Positions 6,960-14,593 are shown, counted from the first letter of the stretch. The stretch: 22,242 bases of DNA from DASPKS01 sp035628035 (GCA_035628035.1 DASPKS010000188.1:1-22242), one strand, 5' to 3'. Numbers and translations: made by a program. The notes: generated from the letters alone by a model not told the origin.

Positions 6960-8147
6960 TCAGGGGAGGGCGAGGGTGCCCTGGAAGGCCGGGCGGGTAG
7001 CGCCCGTGACGGCGGGGAGGCCGGTGCGGACGCCGTTGGCCCACTCGTGCGCGAGCACGGCGAAGAGCACGGCCTCCTTCGCGTCGGGGTCGAGCCCGTA
7101 GGCCGCCGTCGTCTCGACGGGCACCGGCGCGAACCGCTCGGCGAGCCGCCGCATGAGGTAGGCGTTGTGGACGCCGCCGCCGGAGGCGATGAGCCGGTCG
7201 AGCCGGTGGTTCGGCTCGACGAACCGCTGGTAGGCGTCGTGGACCGAGCGGGCGGTCAGCTCGGCCGCCGTCGCGAGGAGGTCGTGGGGGTCCGCTGGCC
7301 CGTCGGCCACGAATCGGTCGACGTACGCCGCGTTGAAGAGCTCGCGGCCGGTAGACTTCGGCGGGGGCTGCGCGAAGTAGGGATCGGACAGCAGCTTCTC
7401 GATGAGCGACTCGTCGGGCGTGCCCCGGGCGGCGAGGGCGCCGTCGGCGTCGTAAGGGCGGCGGAAGAGCCGCTGCGTGAGCGCGTCGAGGAGGACGTTA
7501 GACGGGCCGGTGTCGAAGGCGAACGTGTCGGCCGGGCCGCCGCCCACGGGGAGCACGCTGAGGTTGCCGATGCCGCCGAGGTTGAGGAGGCCGCGCGTCT
7601 CGGTGGCGTGCGCGAAGAGGACGTCGTCGAGGTAGGGCGCGAGGGGGGCGCCCTGCCCGCCGAGCGCCATGTCGGCCAGGCGGAAGTCGGAGACGACGGG
7701 GACGCCGAGGCGGGCGGCGAGCACGGCGCCGCTGCCGATCTGGAGGGTGGAGCGCACCGCCGGCCCGGCGAGCCCCTGCACCGGCTCGGCGTCGGGCACG
7801 TGGTGGACCGTCTGCCCGTGCGAGCCGATGAGGTCGAGCTCCTCCGCGTTCATCCCGGCCTTCGCCAGCGCGACTTCGAGCACGTCGGCGAAGCGGTGGG
7901 CGAGGAGGACGTGGAGCTGGCTCACGAGGCGGACATCGGATAGCGACACCTCAGTGCAGGCGCGGAGGGCCTCGCGGAGGTCGTCCTCGTAAGGGACGCT
8001 CACGAACGCGAGCGTCTCCACGCGGAGGCCGCGCCCGGTTCCGGCGAGGCGAACCACGCCTGCGTCTACGCCGTCGAGTGAGGTCCCGCTGATGAGCCCG
8101 GCAACGAGACGCTCCGGCCGGCTGAGCAATCGGTGGATCGGATGCAT
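6960..8147 (-). CDS. anmK: Anhydro-N-acetylmuramic acid kinase
   Basis: A 395-residue ASKHA-fold kinase. It opens the 1,6-anhydro ring and phosphorylates anhydro-MurNAc, giving MurNAc-6-phosphate for cell-wall recycling. Signature elements are GLISGTSLDGVD (18-29, where M is more usual than L), GSHGQTVHH (108-116), the active-site stretch SDFRLADMALGGQGAPL (153-169), GGIGN (191-195), FDTGPSN (211-217) and a late SGGGVHNAYLMRRL. The full family length is present. It lies 9 bases after the TPR gene and 1 base before thiL, as one likely operon. No MurQ etherase or sugar transporter gene is in the window. Confidence 0.96.
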   Translation of the reverse strand: MHPIHRLLSRPERLVAGLISGTSLDGVDAGVVRLAGTGRGLRVETLAFVSVPYEDDLREALRACTEVSLSDVRLVSQLHVLLAHRFADVLEVALAKAGMNAEELDLIGSHGQTVHHVPDAEPVQGLAGPAVRSTLQIGSGAVLAARLGVPVVSDFRLADMALGGQGAPLAPYLDDVLFAHATETRGLLNLGGIGNLSVLPVGGGPADTFAFDTGPSNVLLDALTQRLFRRPYDADGALAARGTPDESLIEKLLSDPYFAQPPPKSTGRELFNAAYVDRFVADGPADPHDLLATAAELTARSVHDAYQRFVEPNHRLDRLIASGGGVHNAYLMRRLAERFAPVPVETTAAYGLDPDAKEAVLFAVLAHEWANGVRTGLPAVTGATRPAFQGTLALP

Positions 8148-8156
8148 CGGGGGCGG

Positions 8157-9188
8157 CTACGCGTCGCCTTGCGCGCGCATCTCCTCGGCCTTGCGGAGGA
8201 GCTCCTCGGCCTGGTCGGGCTTCTGCGCGGCGAGCTTCTCGTAGACGATGGCGGCCTCGACGAACTGGTGCTGCGCGGCGAAGATCCGCGCGAGCGTCTC
8301 CGAGACCATGTCGTCGGCCACCTCATCTTCCTCGAAGGAGACCTCCGGCCCCTCGAAGTGGGGGTCGGGCCGGATGCGCGGGGCGTCCTGGAGCTGGTGG
8401 ATGAGGGCGTCGAGGTCGTCGAACGCGGGGGCCCCCTCCTGCTCCTCGACGATCCGGGCGTCCTCCACGAAGGGCGTGCCTTCGTAGGGCGCCGCCCCGG
8501 GGTCGGCCGGGCTGATGATGGGCGGCTCCTCCTGCGTGGGCGTGAAGGCCACGCCGACCTCCGTCTCCTCCAGCAGGCGCCACGCCGGTTCTTCTTCTTC
8601 CGGCGGCGCCTCGGGCTCCGGCGCTCCCTCCGCCTCCGGCGCCATCACGAGCGGCTCCTCGGCGAGCGTCGTTGCTCCCTCCGTCGCCGGGGCCGCTTCT
8701 GGAACTGGAGCCTCGCCGGGCGGCGCAGGCGGAGGTGGATCGGCCCGTTCGGCCGCGGCGGTTGGCCCCTCTGCAACGGGAGTCGGCGCTGCCTCGGTCG
8801 GCGGTTCGGGCGGTGGCAGCGCGGTCGGCTCCGGCGGTGCAGCGGGAGGCGGCGGCGCTGCCTCGGGCGCAGGCGTGGGGATGCGCGCGGCAGGGGGCGG
8901 GGGCGCTGTCGGTACGGTGCCCAGCAGCCGGGCGCGCTCGCGGCGGACGAGCGGGCTCTCGGGCACGAGGAAGGCCGCGCGGTTCCACGCCTCCAGCGCG
9001 TCGGCGCGGCGGCCGGCCGCCTCGTACGCCTTCGCGAGGACCACGTGCGCCGTCGCGTACGCCGGCGCTGCTTCGAGGAACGCTTCCAGCCGACGCACCG
9101 CTTCATCCGCTCGCCCCTCCATGAGGAGCCGCGCGGCCACCTGGACGGCCGGCGCGCCGGGCGCAGCATCGGGCGGGGAAGCGGGCAT
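8157..9188 (-). CDS. TPR protein with long Pro/Ala/Glu-rich linker
   Basis: A 343-residue protein in three parts. Residues 14-80 form a TPR region (VQVAARLLMEGRADEAVRRL and TAHVVLAKAYEAAGRRADAL). About 92-270 is a low-complexity Pro/Ala/Glu-rich stretch. The C-terminus (about 292-343) contains SETLARIFAAQHQFVEAAIV and YEKLAAQKP, a TPR-like hairpin seen at the end of Bacteroidota TPR proteins. There is no signal peptide or membrane helix. ATG 9188 is chosen because it opens directly into the TPR part; the frame is open to 9398, but that segment looks non-coding and contains a promoter-like sequence. It is the first gene of a TPR-anmK-thiL operon. The function is unknown; a scaffold role is inferred. 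Confidence 0.82.
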   Translation of the reverse strand: MPASPPDAAPGAPAVQVAARLLMEGRADEAVRRLEAFLEAAPAYATAHVVLAKAYEAAGRRADALEAWNRAAFLVPESPLVRRERARLLGTVPTAPPPPAARIPTPAPEAAPPPPAAPPEPTALPPPEPPTEAAPTPVAEGPTAAAERADPPPPAPPGEAPVPEAAPATEGATTLAEEPLVMAPEAEGAPEPEAPPEEEEPAWRLLEETEVGVAFTPTQEEPPIISPADPGAAPYEGTPFVEDARIVEEQEGAPAFDDLDALIHQLQDAPRIRPDPHFEGPEVSFEEDEVADDMVSETLARIFAAQHQFVEAAIVYEKLAAQKPDQAEELLRKAEEMRAQGDA

Positions 9189-9258
9189 GGCGGGGGGAGT
9201 CCGGGGCGGCCGACCCCCATCGGCCGACGCCGGGCCCGGAAGGGCGGCGGAGGGGCCG

Positions 9259-9289
9259 TTAAGGTAGCACCAGGGCCGATCCAGCCCAA
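9259..9289 (-). promoter_or_regulatory. Bacteroidota-type promoter for the TPR-anmK-thiL operon
   Basis: On the minus strand, TTG (9289-9287) is followed after 20 bases by TACCTTAA (9266-9259). This fits the -33 TTG / -7 TAnnTTTG architecture of the Bacteroidota housekeeping sigma factor. The start codon is 70 bases downstream. A 7-bp hairpin (arms 9207-9213 and 9220-9226) lies in the untranslated leader. Confidence 0.45.
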
Positions 9290-9300
9290 CGCTTCCGTGC

Positions 9301-10815
9301 TCAGGCGGCCTCGGCGAGGAGGGCGCTTTCGGGCCGAGCCAGCGCAAGGGTTCGTCTCTTCGGCCTCTCCCGGTGGAGGCGCCGCCGCCCGGCCACATCG
9401 TGAAGGGCGAGCCACCCGAAGCCGACGCCGAACATCGCCTGGAAGCCGAGGCCCGCCCACGCCTCTACCTCGATGAGGACCAGGAGGCCGGCGAGGCTGT
9501 AGAGCGCCATCGCCCCTTCGAGCAGCGGCATCAGCCGGGGCGCGCGGAGGGCGTACGCGGCGCGGCGGCCCAGCGCCCCCGCCTTCGGCGTGCGGACGAA
9601 CGGCGTCCGGTACCCGACGAGCGCCTCGGCGACGGCGCGCGTGTTGCTCAGCGAGAGCCCCATCGTGGCGGCGAGCAGGGCCGGCAGCACGAGGAGCCGC
9701 CGGAGCCCGTCGGCGTAGAGCGCGCGCTGCGTGACGGCGTGGGCGAGGAGCACGCCGACGCACCCGAGGAGCCCCACGTTGAGCGCGGCGAAGTAGGCCG
9801 GCCCCGGCGCGAGGCCGAGCGCGCGCGCCCCCAGGAGCGGCGCGTGGAGCAGCGCCGCCACGAGGATGGCGGGGTAGACGAGGAAGCCGCCGAGGTGGAG
9901 GTGCCCCTGGATGCGCGTGCGGAGCGGGAGCGGCGCGCGCCGGAACGCGCCGAGCAGCTTGCGTGCCGTCTCGGCCGTCCCCTTCGTCCACCGGAACTGC
10001 TGCTGGCGCCACGCCGCCGCCGTGAGCGGGACCTCCGACGGCACGGCCGCGTCGGCGAGGAAGCGGAAGCGCCACCCGCGGAGCTGCGCGCGGTAGCTGA
10101 GGTCGAGGTCCTCGGTGAGGGTGTCGGCCTGCCACCCGCCGGCGTCGTCGATGCAGGCGCGGCGCCACAGGCCCGCCGTCCCGTTGAAGCTCACGAAGCA
10201 CCCGTCCCCGCCGCGCACGTCCTGCTCCACGACGAAGTGGGCGTCGAGGAGGGCGGCCTGCACGCGCGTGAGGAGCGAGGCCGTCCCGTTGAGGTGGCCC
10301 CACCGGACCTGCACGAGCCCGAGCCGGGGGTCGTTCGTGAGGAGGGGGACGGTCCGCCGGAGAAAGTCGGGACCGGGGACAAAGTCGGCATCGAAGACGG
10401 CCACGAGCTCGCCCTTCGCGCGCTCCAGCCCGTACGCGAGCGCGCCCGCCTTGAACCCCTCGCGTGTGGGCCGCGTGAGGCGGACGGCGTCGACGCCGCG
10501 CGCGCGCCAGGAGGCCACGTGCTCCGCTGCGCGCACGCGCGTCGCATCCGTGGAGTCGTCGAGGACCTGGATCTCCAGGCGGCCCGCCGGGTAGTCGAGC
10601 CGCGCGCACGCGTCGATGAGGCGCTCGACGACGAGGGGCTCGTTGTAGACGGGGAGCTGGACGGTCACGCGCGGCCACACGTCCGGCGGGGGGGGCAACG
10701 CCGTGCGGCGGAGCCCGCCGGCGCGGAGGTGGCGCACCGAGAGCCAGAGCTGGTTCAGCCCGAAGGTGAGCAGCACCGCCGCGGCGGCGGCGTAGAGCAC
10801 GGCGAGGACGAGCAT
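9301..10815 (-). CDS. Membrane glycosyltransferase, family 2 (cellulose-synthase-like)
   Basis: A 504-residue processive-type GT2 enzyme. One transmembrane helix (residues 1-25) precedes a cytoplasmic catalytic domain, and several helices occupy about 300-480. Catalytic motifs are complete: DDSTD (86-90) for the nucleotide, DAD (142-144) for metal, TED (234-236) as the base, and QQQFRW (271-276) for the acceptor channel, matching the D, DxD, TED, QxxRW pattern. Such enzymes polymerise UDP- or GDP-sugars and extrude the chain (cellulose, mannan and related polymers). The sugar cannot be read from the sequence. No PilZ domain, BcsB-like partner or glycanase gene is adjacent, unlike standard cellulose operons. 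It sits 78 bases after lptE on the same strand and may be co-transcribed. Confidence 0.9.
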   Translation of the reverse strand: MLVLAVLYAAAAAVLLTFGLNQLWLSVRHLRAGGLRRTALPPPPDVWPRVTVQLPVYNEPLVVERLIDACARLDYPAGRLEIQVLDDSTDATRVRAAEHVASWRARGVDAVRLTRPTREGFKAGALAYGLERAKGELVAVFDADFVPGPDFLRRTVPLLTNDPRLGLVQVRWGHLNGTASLLTRVQAALLDAHFVVEQDVRGGDGCFVSFNGTAGLWRRACIDDAGGWQADTLTEDLDLSYRAQLRGWRFRFLADAAVPSEVPLTAAAWRQQQFRWTKGTAETARKLLGAFRRAPLPLRTRIQGHLHLGGFLVYPAILVAALLHAPLLGARALGLAPGPAYFAALNVGLLGCVGVLLAHAVTQRALYADGLRRLLVLPALLAATMGLSLSNTRAVAEALVGYRTPFVRTPKAGALGRRAAYALRAPRLMPLLEGAMALYSLAGLLVLIEVEAWAGLGFQAMFGVGFGWLALHDVAGRRRLHRERPKRRTLALARPESALLAEAA

Positions 10816-10893
10816 GCAGGGGCGCGGCGGACGCGCGAAGCTAGCGCGGGGCGGCGGTCGGCCGCATCCCGCCCCCGGGCGGAAACGCGCCCC

Positions 10894-11454
10894 TCACCAG
10901 TCGGACGTCGCCGCGTTGAAGACGTCGTCGGCGAGCTGGGCGAGGGCGGCGAAGGCCGCGTCGGCCTCGGCGGCGGGGCCGGCGTCGGGGTCGTAGTCCG
11001 ACGAGGCGCGGAACGTGCGCGCGAGGCGCTCGCGGTCCTCCACGCGGTCGACGTAGCGCACGGCCACCTCGATGGTGACACGGTTGAGGGAGGCCACCTC
11101 CTCGCCCGTCACGGCGACCGGCGTGAGGGTGTACGCCGTGATGGCCGCCTGCACGACGGCGTCGGCGGCGCTCTCGTCGGGCTCCAGCACGAGGCGCGTG
11201 CGGCCGGCGAACCGCTCCTGGAGGGCGTCGGTGAGGCGGCGGTCGAGGTCGGGCACGCCGCCGGCCGAGCGGTCCTCGACGAGCGGCACGGCGACGGTGC
11301 GGAGGTGCTCGGGGATGGACGCGCCGGTGAAGCTGTAGACGCCGCACCCGCCGATCAGAAGGCAGAGAACGGAAGACAGAAGACAGGAGCGTGCGGACGG
11401 GCGCCGGCGCGCCGGCGCCCTCTGTCCGCCGTCTTCCTCCTCCCGCCTACGCAT
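10894..11454 (-). CDS. lptE: LPS-assembly lipoprotein LptE family
   Basis: A 186-residue predicted lipoprotein. The mature part opens CGVYSFTGASIPEHLRTVAV and contains a later stretch ASLNRVTIEVAVRYVDR, both matching the Bacteroidota LptE family. LptE plugs and supports the LptD outer-membrane translocon. The lipidated cysteine is residue 37 (LIGGC). The signal peptide is unusual: a 22-residue Arg-rich n-region precedes the hydrophobic stretch CLLSSVLCLL, and that region is encoded by a GC palindrome and a short purine repeat. No alternative ATG, GTG or TTG occurs in frame before the cysteine, so ATG 11454 is kept. It overlaps the sigma-54 activator gene by 8 bases. In Bacteroides the same activator-lptE order is found near miaB. 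Confidence 0.85.
   Translation of the reverse strand: MRRREEEDGGQRAPARRRPSARSCLLSSVLCLLIGGCGVYSFTGASIPEHLRTVAVPLVEDRSAGGVPDLDRRLTDALQERFAGRTRLVLEPDESAADAVVQAAITAYTLTPVAVTGEEVASLNRVTIEVAVRYVDRVEDRERLARTFRASSDYDPDAGPAAEADAAFAALAQLADDVFNAATSDW
11371..11437. repeat. Nested inverted repeat with purine-rich short repeat inside lptE
   Basis: A perfect 22-base palindrome (11399-11420, centred on GGCGCGCC) is flanked by GCGGAC (11393-11398) / GTCCGC (11424-11429) and GGAAGAC (11371-11377) / GTCTTCC (11431-11437). Next to it, the plus strand carries repeated AAGACAG units at 11373-11386. It lies in the codons for the lptE signal peptide. Confidence 0.7.
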
Positions 11455-12859
11455 CCCCCAGCTCCTTCAGCTTGCGGTAGAGCGTGCGCTCGGAGATGCC
11501 GAGGGCGTCGGCGGTCTGGCGGCGGTTGCCTTCGAAGCGGCGGAGGGCCTCGCGGAGCAGCGCCCGCTCGGCCTCCTCCATCGTCGGCAACGGCGCGCCG
11601 GAGGCGAAGAGGGCGCCGAGCGCGTCGCGGGCGTCGCGCGGCGCCTCGCCGTCGCCGGAAGGTTCGCCGAGGGCCACGGCCGCGTCCTCCTCGGCAGGGG
11701 GCTCCTCCACGCCGGCCTCGTCCACGTCGGCCTCCTCGACCTCGGCCGGCTCCTCGTCGGTGACGACGTACGTGAAGGCGTCGGGGTCGTCGAGGTCGTG
11801 CGCGAGCGCGTCCGCAAACGACTCGTCCGAGAACGTCGGCACGGGGAAATCGGGTCGGGCGTCGCGGTAGGGCACGGGGAGGTCCGTGCGCGCGGGGAAC
11901 TCGGGCGGCGCGGAGTAGGGCGCGCGCTCGCCGCCCCCGGCGAGGTGGTGGAGGAGCGCCTTCACCTCGCGGAGGTCGAGGCGGAGCTCCAGCAGCGCCC
12001 GGTAGATCAACTCGCGCTCGCGCTGGCCCGGCCCGCCGGGCGCCTCGCGGTGCGTGAGGGCGAGGCCGGCCCCGGCCGAGACGCCGCGGAGGAGCGGGGC
12101 GAGCGCGGCGGCGTCGAGCTCCTGGCCGCTGTGGAGGACGACGGCCTGCTCGGCCACGTTCTTCAGCTCGCGCACGTTGCCCGGCCACGCGTACCGCTGG
12201 AGGAGGTCGCGCGCCGACGCCGTCAGGCGTGGGGCCCGCGCGTCGTACTGCTCGGCGAACCGCCGCGCGAACTGCTCGAACAGCGGGAGCACGTCGTTCC
12301 GGCGCTGGCGGAGGGGGGGGATGCGGAGGAGGACCGTCGAGAGGCGGTAGTAGAGGTCCTCCCGGAACCGCCCGGCGCGGACCTCCTCGGCGAGGTCCTT
12401 GTTCGTCGCGGCGATCACGCGGACGTCGGCGCGCTGCGTCTGGCTCGACCCCACGCGGCTGAACTGGCCCGTCTCCAGCACGCGGAGGAGGCGGACCTGC
12501 GCGGGGAGCGGCATCTCGCCGATCTCGTCGAGGAAGACGGTGCCGCCGTCGGCCTCCTCGAAGTAGCCCGTGCGCCGCTCGACGGCGCCGGTGTAGGCCC
12601 CCCGCTCGGCGCCGAACAGCTCGCTCTCGATGAGCCCCTCGGGGATGGCCCCGCAGTTGACGACGACGAGGCGGCGGTGGCGGCGGCGGCTCAGCCCGTG
12701 GATCGCCGTAGCGACGAGCTCCTTCCCCACGCCGCTCTCCCCTTCGAGGAGGACGGCGATGTCGGTGGGGGCCACCTGCCGCACGCGCTCGAGGACGTGG
12801 CGGAGGGCGGGGGCCTCGCCGAAGAGGCCGAAGCGTTCCTGGAGGGCCTGGCGGTCCAT
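11447..12859 (-). CDS. Sigma-54-dependent transcriptional activator without receiver domain
   Basis: A 470-residue bacterial enhancer-binding protein. The AAA+ domain starts almost at the N-terminus: Walker A GESGVGKE (40-47), sigma-54-contact loop GAYTGA (87-92, Tyr for the usual Phe), Walker B GGTVFLDE (105-112), and AWPGNVREL (225-233). A helix at about 280-306 precedes an acidic low-complexity linker (about 345-415). The Fis-type helix-turn-helix is at 444-468 (NRRQTADALGISERTLYRKL). There is no sensory or receiver domain, so activity must be set by partner proteins or expression. ATG 12859 is chosen because the 95 upstream open codons are Arg/Ser/Pro-rich and overlap another gene. A -7-like element lies 26 bases upstream. 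It overlaps lptE by 8 bases. Confidence 0.93.
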   Translation of the reverse strand: MDRQALQERFGLFGEAPALRHVLERVRQVAPTDIAVLLEGESGVGKELVATAIHGLSRRRHRRLVVVNCGAIPEGLIESELFGAERGAYTGAVERRTGYFEEADGGTVFLDEIGEMPLPAQVRLLRVLETGQFSRVGSSQTQRADVRVIAATNKDLAEEVRAGRFREDLYYRLSTVLLRIPPLRQRRNDVLPLFEQFARRFAEQYDARAPRLTASARDLLQRYAWPGNVRELKNVAEQAVVLHSGQELDAAALAPLLRGVSAGAGLALTHREAPGGPGQRERELIYRALLELRLDLREVKALLHHLAGGGERAPYSAPPEFPARTDLPVPYRDARPDFPVPTFSDESFADALAHDLDDPDAFTYVVTDEEPAEVEEADVDEAGVEEPPAEEDAAVALGEPSGDGEAPRDARDALGALFASGAPLPTMEEAERALLREALRRFEGNRRQTADALGISERTLYRKLKELGDA

Positions 12860-12885
12860 CCGGTAGGCAGCAGACGACAGGGACG

Positions 12886-12893
12886 AAAAGATA
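12886..12893 (-). promoter_or_regulatory. Possible -7 element before the sigma-54 activator gene
   Basis: The minus strand reads TATCTTTT, seven of eight positions of TAnnTTTG, 26 bases before the start codon. No TTG is found at the matching -33 distance. The spacing to the start resembles that before atpD. Confidence 0.35.
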
Positions 12894-12920
12894 CCGTCGC
12901 CCTGCCACCGCGCCCGGCCG

Positions 12921-13247
12921 CTAGCGTTCCCCGAACGCTTCGCGGAGGAGGAGCACGCGGCGGGTGGCCTCGAACCGCCCGCCGAATCTTTCCTGGCCCT
13001 CGGCGCGGAAGGCGGCGGCCGGGCCGTCGAGGTAGGCCTGGAGGGCGGCGCGGTCGCGGAGGCGGTACTGCACGCACCACCGCACGTACCCGTCGCCGCC
13101 GGGGCCCGCGTCGGGCTCGACGGCGAACCACGCCGCCGAGACAAACCCGTCGAGCCGGAGGATCGCCTCGACGTGGGGGCCGAGCCAGGCGGCGTAGGCG
13201 TCGGCGGCGTCGGCCTCCACGGCGAGGTTCACCTCGTAGACGACCAC
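12921..13247 (-). CDS. DUF4286-type small protein
   Basis: A 108-residue cytoplasmic protein with a ferredoxin-like (dimeric alpha-beta barrel) pattern. It begins VVVYEVNLAVEADAADAYAA, has WCVQYRLRDRAALQAYL in the middle, and ends RFGGRFEATRRVLLL. This matches the Bacteroidota DUF4286 family (IIYNVTV… at the start, a central IQYF-like strand, …KFGDKFVAFRTLL at the end). No function is established. The start is GTG 13247, one base after the stop of the upstream lipoprotein gene; the next codon encodes the second valine. Upstream codons in frame are Ser/Thr-rich and overlap the lipoprotein gene. The family name is from memory of the pattern, not a search. Confidence 0.75.
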   Translation of the reverse strand: MVVYEVNLAVEADAADAYAAWLGPHVEAILRLDGFVSAAWFAVEPDAGPGGDGYVRWCVQYRLRDRAALQAYLDGPAAAFRAEGQERFGGRFEATRRVLLLREAFGER

Positions 13248-13248
13248 C

Positions 13249-13782
13249 TCAGAACTCCACCCGCTGCGTGCGGAGGCGGATGAGCCCGCGCGTGCCGTCG
13301 GGCACGTCGTCGTTGCCACCGACGACGTCGAGGTCCACGTCCACATCGAGGCGGCTCCGCGTGAGGCGGCCCTCGATGTCAGTATCGAGGCGGAGGTCGA
13401 AGAGGGCGACCCGGCCGCCCCCGGCGATGTCGCCGTCGGCGCCGATGGTGACGACCACGGCGTCGTTGTCGGTGCCCTGCACGAAGCGGGCGCCGTCCTC
13501 GTCGTAGGTCCCCTGGACGACGATGGGGTCCGGGTCGGTCCCGCGGGGGTCGGCCGGGGCCACGTCCACCGTCACGACGACGGTGTTCCGCAGCTCGCCC
13601 TCGCTGATGTGGACGACGACGGGCGCCTCCACGTCGGCGCGGCCGGCCGTGAGGGTGGTGACGGTGCCGGCGTAGGCGCCGGTGTAGAGGCTGAGGTCGA
13701 ACTCGGCGTCGCTGGCGTTGTCGCACGCGGAGAGGGCGACGCAGCCGAGGAGGAGCGCGAGGGGAAAAAGGACGGAGCGCAT
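13249..13782 (-). CDS. Lipoprotein of unknown family, tandem paralogue 1
   Basis: A 177-residue predicted lipoprotein. The signal peptide MRSVLFPLALLLGCVALSAC has lipobox ALSAC with cysteine 20. The mature part is Asp/Val/Gly-rich and probably all beta. It opens EFDLSLYTGAYAGTVTTL and includes GADGDIAGGGRVALFDLRL and DTDIEGRLTRSRLDVDVDLD. The neighbouring upstream gene encodes a protein with the same layout, so the two appear to be a duplicated pair. No family is recognised. Upstream in-frame codons to 14115 are shadow sequence of that paralogue; ATG 13782 starts the signal peptide. It is followed immediately by the DUF4286-type gene, suggesting one transcript. Confidence 0.78.
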   Translation of the reverse strand: MRSVLFPLALLLGCVALSACDNASDAEFDLSLYTGAYAGTVTTLTAGRADVEAPVVVHISEGELRNTVVVTVDVAPADPRGTDPDPIVVQGTYDEDGARFVQGTDNDAVVVTIGADGDIAGGGRVALFDLRLDTDIEGRLTRSRLDVDVDLDVVGGNDDVPDGTRGLIRLRTQRVEF

Positions 13783-13818
13783 GGCGGGAGCGCCGCGCGG
13801 GCGCGAGGATTTCAGACA

Positions 13819-13857
13819 GGCGGAAAGAGGGGCGCCCCTTGTACGCCTTCTTCCGCC
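13819..13857. terminator. Nested inverted repeat between the paired lipoprotein genes
   Basis: Arms GGCGGAA (13819-13825) and TTCCGCC (13851-13857) enclose a self-complementary 12-mer, AGGGGCGCCCCT (13828-13839). It lies 47 bases or more past the stop of the upstream lipoprotein gene. No U-tract follows, so termination or transcript stabilisation is only a guess. Confidence 0.35.
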
Positions 13858-13903
13858 CTGCGAGGTTCCACCGGCCGGGGCCCTTCCGGGTGCCCTCCCG
13901 GCG

Positions 13904-14425
13904 TCAGCGGACCTTCCGCAGGCGGAGGCGGAACGTGGCGGTGGTGCCGGTGCGGTACTCGTCGTTCCCTTCGAGCACGTCGAGGCCGGCGTCGACGAGG
14001 AGGCTGTCGTCGGTGAAGTGGCCGTCCACGTCGGTGGCGAAGTGGAGGCCGTAGAGGCGGGCGGTGCCGCCGCCCTCCACCTCGCCGTCGGGCTCCACGT
14101 CCACGCGGAGGTCACTGCCCCCTTCGCCGTAGGTGATGCGGATCCCCTCGTCGGTGGTGTAGCGGGCGCGGAACCGGGCGGGCTCCCCGTCGAGCGTGAT
14201 CAGGACGGAGCCGGCCTCGGGCCCGCCGGCGATGCCGACGGTGATGGGGGCGGTCCGCTCGGTCCGGCCATCCTCGAAGATTACCGCGCGGGAGCCGGTG
14301 TAGGTGCCGGCGAAGCGGTCGAGGTCGAACCCCCCGCCGTCGCCCTCGCGGTTGGGCTTGCAGCTCGCCCCGAGCGTGGCAAAGAGGAGCACGCCGAGGG
14401 CGGCGCGGGGGAGAAGGGTCCGCAT
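13904..14425 (-). CDS. Lipoprotein of unknown family, tandem paralogue 2
   Basis: A 173-residue predicted lipoprotein. The signal peptide begins MRTLLPRAALGVLLFATLGA and the lipobox is LGASC with cysteine 22. The mature domain opens GFDLDRFAGTYTGSRAVIF and later has EPDGEVEGGGTARLYGLHF and ATDVDGHFTDDSLLVDAGLD, segment for segment parallel to the downstream lipoprotein (DLSLYTGAYAG, GDIAGGGRVALFDL, DTDIEGRLTRSRLDVDVDLD). An extra ATG six codons upstream (14443) is possible, but 14425 gives a cleaner signal peptide. No enzymatic residues stand out; a structural or binding role in the envelope is inferred. It is probably first in a lipoprotein-lipoprotein-DUF4286 transcript. Confidence 0.78.
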   Translation of the reverse strand: MRTLLPRAALGVLLFATLGASCKPNREGDGGGFDLDRFAGTYTGSRAVIFEDGRTERTAPITVGIAGGPEAGSVLITLDGEPARFRARYTTDEGIRITYGEGGSDLRVDVEPDGEVEGGGTARLYGLHFATDVDGHFTDDSLLVDAGLDVLEGNDEYRTGTTATFRLRLRKVR

Positions 14426-14593
14426 GGGAGAGGGGCGTAGCAAGAGGGGGGCCCGCTAGGTACGCCCCCGCCTGCGTGATGGTTCATTCTCTCCCCGCCC
14501 TACCTTCCCCACAGAGGGCCAAAGGAGTCACTATGCGACTTCGTAAACGCTGAATAGCTGGGGGGCTTGTGGTGGCTGTGCTTCTCGCGGCTG
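14426..14593. other. Gene-free scar with a tiny ORF and strong Shine-Dalgarno
   Basis: This stretch, together with the ABC fragment that follows, makes a 330-base interval without an intact gene. It carries AAAGGAG at 14521-14527 and, five bases on, ATG CGA CTT CGT AAA CGC TGA (14533-14553), a six-residue ORF MRLRKR on the plus strand. Most genes in the window lack such a ribosome-binding site. Nothing else recognisable is seen. It may be the start of a disrupted gene or simply debris of a rearrangement. Confidence 0.4.

Noticed and set aside
9373..11763. A 796-residue plus-strand ORF across the glycosyltransferase and lptE genes
   Set aside because: It runs antisense through two well-supported genes and the gap between them. 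Its composition is Arg/Glu/Gly-rich with no domain, so it is a frame shadow.
11798..13507. A 569-residue plus-strand ORF opposite the sigma-54 activator and DUF4286-type genes
   Set aside because: The minus-strand genes carry complete family motifs; this frame has low-complexity Arg/Gly/Pro sequence only.
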